DNA of 26,620 bases, taken from contig JAJRPW010000157.1 of assembly GCA_024280585.1 (NCBI GenBank), forward strand, positions 1-26,620, in the 5' to 3' direction. The translations under genes and the position numbers were made by a program. The notes under the pieces are model-generated. The model made no database searches. It saw only the letters and a program-made list of their open reading frames with translations, and had not been told where the DNA came from. The stretch is from Alphaproteobacteria bacterium (GTDB lineage: Bacteria > Pseudomonadota > Alphaproteobacteria > Rickettsiales > UBA6187). Shown here in pieces: positions 23,182 to 26,620 of this stretch (its first letter is position 1; each line of letters starts with the position of its first letter).

Positions 23182-23670
23182 TTAACCTGGAAAATCAGCA
23201 ACTGAGTTGGTCTGGTTTTTACGGAATTCTTTGAGATTTTTCTTTACTATATTATCGGATAAGGCGATTACAGAAGCTGCCAACAAGGCCGCATTTATTG
23301 CACCTGCCTCGCCAATAGCCAAGGTTCCAACCGGAATTCCGGCTGGCATTTGGGCGATTGAAAGCAAGCTATCCATGCCTTTTAGCGCCTTGCTTTTAAT
23401 AGGCACTCCAAGCACGGGCAGGCAAGTTAAAGATGCAACCATACCGGGCAAGTGTGCGGCGCCACCGGCTCCGGCAATAATCACATTGATCCCATTTTTC
23501 TCGGCAGATTTTGCAAATTCATATAAACGTTCCGGGGTGCGATGCGCCGACACAATCCGCGACTCAAAGGAAACTCCCAGCTCTTCAAGGGTTTGCGTTG
23601 CTTTTTCCATGGTTTCCCAGTCGGATTGACTGCCCATTATTACGCTAACTTGTATCGATTTTTTAGACAT
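23182..23670 (-). CDS. purE: N5-carboxyaminoimidazole ribonucleotide mutase
   Basis: Converts N5-CAIR to CAIR in purine synthesis; class I PurE, octameric in the family. The ATG at 23670 gives 162 residues and has GGAG seven bases before it. An ATG at 23700 overlaps the -10 of the proposed promoter and is rejected. Motifs seen are IMGSQSDWETM, the catalytic SAHRTPERLY and GGAAHLPGM. It is the first gene of the purE-purK operon. Confidence 0.96.
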   Translation of the reverse strand: MSKKSIQVSVIMGSQSDWETMEKATQTLEELGVSFESRIVSAHRTPERLYEFAKSAEKNGINVIIAGAGGAAHLPGMVASLTCLPVLGVPIKSKALKGMDSLLSIAQMPAGIPVGTLAIGEAGAINAALLAASVIALSDNIVKKNLKEFRKNQTNSVADFPG

Positions 23671-23698
23671 GCGAATGCTCCAGCTACGAAAGCAGTTC

Positions 23699-23726
23699 AT
23701 TATCCACTATATTAGATAGATGGCAA
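23699..23726 (-). promoter_or_regulatory. Promoter of purE-purK
   Basis: On the minus strand TTGCCA (23726-23721) and GATAAT (23704-23699) are 16 bases apart, each differing from consensus by one base. Transcription would begin near 23692, about 20 bases before the purE ATG. Confidence 0.6.
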
Positions 23727-23876
23727 GATTTTTTTGCGACAGGAGTTTTTGTAGTAATTTTGTCATCATATTTTTTGGTTTTTGATTTTTTTTCATATTG
23801 ACTTGCATTCGAGTGTTTTTGTGCCTAACATGTGTAAATCTATAGTGTTTTTGAAGCTCCAGTTAGGTGTTAACAG

Positions 23877-25031
23877 ATGAAACTTGCGGTGATTAGAGAA
23901 AGAGAGGCCAACGAAAACAGGGTTGCTGTGACCCCTGAAACGGTTAAGGACTTCGTGAGTTTGGGTGCTAGCGTAATTATTGAAAGCAAGGCTGGTGATG
24001 CTTCGGGCATTAGTGATGATGAATATAAAGATGCCGGTGCAAAAATTTCCAATAAAATTGATAGTATTTTAGACTCGGCCGATGTGCTTTTGAAGGTTCA
24101 GCCACCGACAGCCGCCCAGGTTGGTAAACTTAAAAACGGCGCTATATTAATAGGGATGCTTTCGTCCAGCGACAATAAGGCAATGGTAAAAAAATATATA
24201 AGCAAGAAAATATCGGCATTTTCAATGGAGTTTGTGCCACGAATTTCACGCGCGCAAAATATGGATGTTTTGTCGTCTCAAAGTAATTTATCCGGCTATA
24301 AAGCTGTGATTGACGCGGTTGCTGAGTTTGGAAAAGTGGTTCCGATGATGATGACTGCGGCAGGAACTATTCGTCCAGCAAAGATACTAATAATTGGTGC
24401 GGGTGTCGCAGGTTTGCAGGCGATTGCAACGGCAAAGCGCCTTGGTGCAATTGTGTCGGCTTTTGACGTCAGGTCGGTGGCAAAAGAGCAGGTTGAAAGT
24501 CTTGGTGCAACTTTTGTTGAGGTGGATAATTCCGAAGGAGAAAACGCTGAAACCAAGGGCGGTTATGCAAAAGAAATGTCAGCTGTTTATAAGAAAAGAC
24601 AGGCTGAATTAATACAAAAAACGGCGAAGGATCAGGATATAATTATCTGTACCGCTCTGATTCCTGGCAGGCCGGCGCCGACCCTTATAACTGACAAAAT
24701 AGTAAAAGATATGCGTTCTGGATCCGTAATTGTAGATTTAGCGGTGGCAAGCGGTGGCAATTGTGTGGGTAGTAAGCTTGATCAAATTGTTATGAAACAC
24801 GGAGTTAAAATCATTGGTTACAGTAATATGGCGGCAAGATTAGCCTTTAATGCCAGTAGGTTATACGCAAAAAATTTATTTAACTTTTTGCAGCCAATGA
24901 TGAATAAAAAACTTAAAAGAGTGAAAATTGATTTTGAAGATGAGATAGTCCAGGGCTGCCTTTTGACGTATGAGGGGCGGTCTGTTCATCCATCACTTAA
25001 AAAAGAAAAAGTAAAGGATAAAGTCAAATGA
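23877..25031 (+). CDS. pntAA: NAD(P) transhydrogenase subunit alpha part 1
   Basis: NAD(H)-binding soluble domain I of the proton-translocating transhydrogenase, which uses the proton gradient to transfer hydride from NADH to NADP+. The 384-residue protein belongs to the alanine dehydrogenase/PNT family. The N-terminal half has ANENRVAVTPETV and PRISRAQNMDVLSSQ; the Rossmann segment has GAGVAGLQA at 174-182 and FDVRSVAKEQ; a later conserved piece is VDLAVASGGNC. The last four bases overlap pntAB. The 176-base gap upstream has TTGACT (23798-23803) and TATAGT (23841-23846), but they are too far apart to form one promoter. Confidence 0.96.
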   Translation: MKLAVIREREANENRVAVTPETVKDFVSLGASVIIESKAGDASGISDDEYKDAGAKISNKIDSILDSADVLLKVQPPTAAQVGKLKNGAILIGMLSSSDNKAMVKKYISKKISAFSMEFVPRISRAQNMDVLSSQSNLSGYKAVIDAVAEFGKVVPMMMTAAGTIRPAKILIIGAGVAGLQAIATAKRLGAIVSAFDVRSVAKEQVESLGATFVEVDNSEGENAETKGGYAKEMSAVYKKRQAELIQKTAKDQDIIICTALIPGRPAPTLITDKIVKDMRSGSVIVDLAVASGGNCVGSKLDQIVMKHGVKIIGYSNMAARLAFNASRLYAKNLFNFLQPMMNKKLKRVKIDFEDEIVQGCLLTYEGRSVHPSLKKEKVKDKVK

Positions 25032-25459
25032 CAGATATGATCTCATTGGTTGAAGAGGCGTCAAAGGTTGCTGATGATGCGGCCGCTTTGTCTGATAAGG
25101 CCGTCAGTTTGGCTGAGCAAATCATAAATACTCAGGTGGATATACAAAAAACCGTTGATGCAAACACTGTAATTGGTGTTGATCCGTTTATATTTGCTAT
25201 CACAGTGTTTATTCTGGCATGCTTTGTTGGCTATTATGTGGTGTGGAAAGTAACTCCTGCGTTACATACGCCGCTTATGTCGGTGACTAACGCGATTTCC
25301 AGCATTATTATTGTCGGGGCTATTTTGGCTGTGGGGACGACAACGGTTGAATACTCAAAAACCTTAGGTGCTATAGCGATATTTATTGCATCTATTAATA
25401 TTTTTGGAGGGTTCATCGTTACTCAAAGAATGCTCCAAATGTTTAAAAAGAAGAAATAA
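25028..25459 (+). CDS. pntAB: NAD(P) transhydrogenase subunit alpha part 2
   Basis: Short membrane subunit of the transhydrogenase domain II. Residues 1-50 are a polar, helical arm rich in Ala, Glu and Asp; three or four membrane helices follow (DPFIFAITVFILACFVGYY, ISSIIIVGAILAVG, LGAIAIFIASINIFGGF). The conserved VTPALHTPLMSVTNAISS joins helices. The 143-residue length is usual for the alphaproteobacterial split form, in which PntA is encoded by two genes. It overlaps pntAA by four bases (ATGA), and pntB starts 12 bases after it. Confidence 0.95.
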   Translation: MTDMISLVEEASKVADDAAALSDKAVSLAEQIINTQVDIQKTVDANTVIGVDPFIFAITVFILACFVGYYVVWKVTPALHTPLMSVTNAISSIIIVGAILAVGTTTVEYSKTLGAIAIFIASINIFGGFIVTQRMLQMFKKKK

Positions 25460-25471
25460 TGAGACAAATTT

Positions 25472-26620
25472 ATGGATAATTTATCATCTATTTTATATTT
25501 GGTTGCGGCGGTTTGTTTTATTCTTGCGATAAAAGGGCTGGCTTCACCGAGGACGGCGCGGCGCGGTAATCTATATGGTGCTACGGGAATGGTCATTGCC
25601 ATAGTGACGACTTTGAAAGATTTTGAGTATGATAGTCAGCAATATATTATTGGTTTAATCTTGGTTGGCGGGGTTTTTGGGGCCATAATTGCTTTAAAAA
25701 TAAAAATGACGGCGATGCCGCAGCTTGTTGCCGCATTTCATTCTTTGGTTGGTTTTGCTGCTGTATTGGTTGCAGGCTCGGCACTTTATAGTCCGGAATC
25801 TTTTGGAATAGGCGTCGTTGGTGACATAAAATCAGCGAGTTTGCTTGAATTAAGTTTGGGTATGGTAATTGGAGCCATAACTTTTTCCGGCTCGATCATT
25901 GCCTTTGCCAAGTTACAGGGGATTATGAGCGGGAGCCCCATTCGGTTTCGAGGGCAACATTTACTGAATGCGCTTATATTTTTAGCCATTATTTATTCTG
26001 GTTATGAATTTTTTATATCGCAATCTCCGGATGTTTTCCTTCGGATGGCTATGTTGGCCTGCTTGCTTGGGCTGCTTTTAATTATTCCGATTGGCGGCGC
26101 AGATATGCCTGTTGTGGTGTCGATGCTTAATTCATATTCAGGCTGGGCAGCGGCTGGTATTGGTTTTACGTTGGGTAACAGCCTATTAATTATTACAGGG
26201 GCGTTAGTTGGTGCGAGCGGGGCAATTTTAAGTTATGTCATGTGTAAAGCGATGAATCGTTCAATTATAAACGTGATATTTGGTGGTTTTGGATCAACTG
26301 TTTCGGTCGGGGAGTCAGCAATTACTGCTGATATGGGGGCTGTGAGGAACGGAAGCGCCGAAGATGCTGCTTATCTAATGGAAAGCGCCAAGTCGATAAT
26401 TATTGTGCCTGGTTACGGAATGGCTGTCGCGCAGGCGCAACACGCGCTTAAGGAAATGGCGGATTTGCTACAGAAAAAAGGCGTTGATGTTCGTTATGCG
26501 GTGCATCCGGTTGCAGGTCGTATGCCGGGGCATATGAATGTGCTGCTTGCTGAAGCAAATGTGCCTTATGAGAGCGTTTTTGAGCAAAGTGAAATTAATC
26601 ATGATTTTGCCAAGGTTGAT
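25472..26620 (+). CDS. pntB: NAD(P) transhydrogenase subunit beta, 3' end beyond the window
   Basis: The frame opens at ATG 25472 and stays open for 383 codons to the window edge, so the gene is partial; the family is about 460 residues. The first part has the membrane domain with the opening MDNLSSILYLVAAVCFILA, then KDFEYDSQQYIIG, TAMPQLVAAFHSLVGFAAV and PIGGADMPVVVSMLNSYSG. The NADP(H)-binding domain III begins near ESAKSIIIVPGYGMAVAQAQ and VHPVAGRMPGHMNVLLAEA, which bind NADP. It completes the pntAA-pntAB-pntB operon in the inner membrane. There is no strong Shine-Dalgarno sequence. Confidence 0.95.
   Translation, partial: MDNLSSILYLVAAVCFILAIKGLASPRTARRGNLYGATGMVIAIVTTLKDFEYDSQQYIIGLILVGGVFGAIIALKIKMTAMPQLVAAFHSLVGFAAVLVAGSALYSPESFGIGVVGDIKSASLLELSLGMVIGAITFSGSIIAFAKLQGIMSGSPIRFRGQHLLNALIFLAIIYSGYEFFISQSPDVFLRMAMLACLLGLLLIIPIGGADMPVVVSMLNSYSGWAAAGIGFTLGNSLLIITGALVGASGAILSYVMCKAMNRSIINVIFGGFGSTVSVGESAITADMGAVRNGSAEDAAYLMESAKSIIIVPGYGMAVAQAQHALKEMADLLQKKGVDVRYAVHPVAGRMPGHMNVLLAEANVPYESVFEQSEINHDFAKVD

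Noticed and set aside
23798..23846. TTGACT and TATAGT before pntAA as one promoter
   Set aside because: The boxes are 37 bases apart; no better partner is present at normal spacing.
25028..25177. N-terminal polar arm of PntAB as an unusual extension
   Set aside because: A similar Ala/Glu-rich arm is, as I recall, usual in alphaproteobacterial PntAB.

Overview
The window reads as a gene-dense, AT-rich stretch of chromosome from an alphaproteobacterium. Evidence for that group is a cysteine-free bL33 of the MAKKNT type, the C-terminal domain type of ComEC, a three-subunit PntAA/PntAB/PntB transhydrogenase, the lptC-lptA-lptB order and a PfkB-type adenosine kinase. The low GC would fit a host-associated or reduced lineage, but genus or order cannot be fixed from the sequence. 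The genetic code looks standard: TAA, TAG and TGA all end intact genes. I see no tRNA, rRNA, insertion sequence, prophage, CRISPR array or attachment site. No gap between genes exceeds about 180 bases.

Region 1 (1-5460). Two small genes of unknown function (a Ser/Arg/Pro-rich protein and a lipoprotein) are followed by gltX on the minus strand. Then come rpmG (bL33, with an unusual low-complexity insertion behind a good promoter), glutamine-dependent nadE, and an RDD-family membrane protein with a tandem 15-residue Pro/Ala/Glu repeat. A bidirectional terminator at 5459-5490 closes this block and also the Mrp operon that converges on it.

Region 2 (5518-12844, minus strand). A translationally coupled operon encodes an Mrp-type cation/proton antiporter. 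In transcription order it is mrpE, F, G, a DUF4040 (MrpA C-terminal-like) protein, mrpB, mrpC, mrpD, a second MrpD/A-like subunit, a 78-residue membrane protein and a third MrpD-like subunit. The first seven follow the order of the archaeal MBH/Mrp module, and no single full-length MrpA is present. The second antiporter-like subunit is interrupted by one in-frame TAG codon at 8176-8178, with the reading frame intact on both sides.

Region 3 (12941-17697, minus strand). Adenosine kinase, an unrecognised 190-residue protein, the lipopolysaccharide-transport genes lptB, lptA and lptC, and an OmpW-like outer-membrane barrel. LptB carries a basic N-terminal extension of about 90 residues.

Region 4 (17698-26620). 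comEC (DNA uptake channel), a gamma-carbonic-anhydrase-family protein, a PiT phosphate transporter with a divergent ArsR-type regulator lacking metal-binding cysteines, purE-purK (purine synthesis), and pntAA-pntAB-pntB, the last cut off by the window edge. Overall this is core metabolism, ion homeostasis and envelope biogenesis. The most notable points are the interrupted Mrp subunit and the enlarged ribosomal protein bL33; I found no clear new defence or mobile system.
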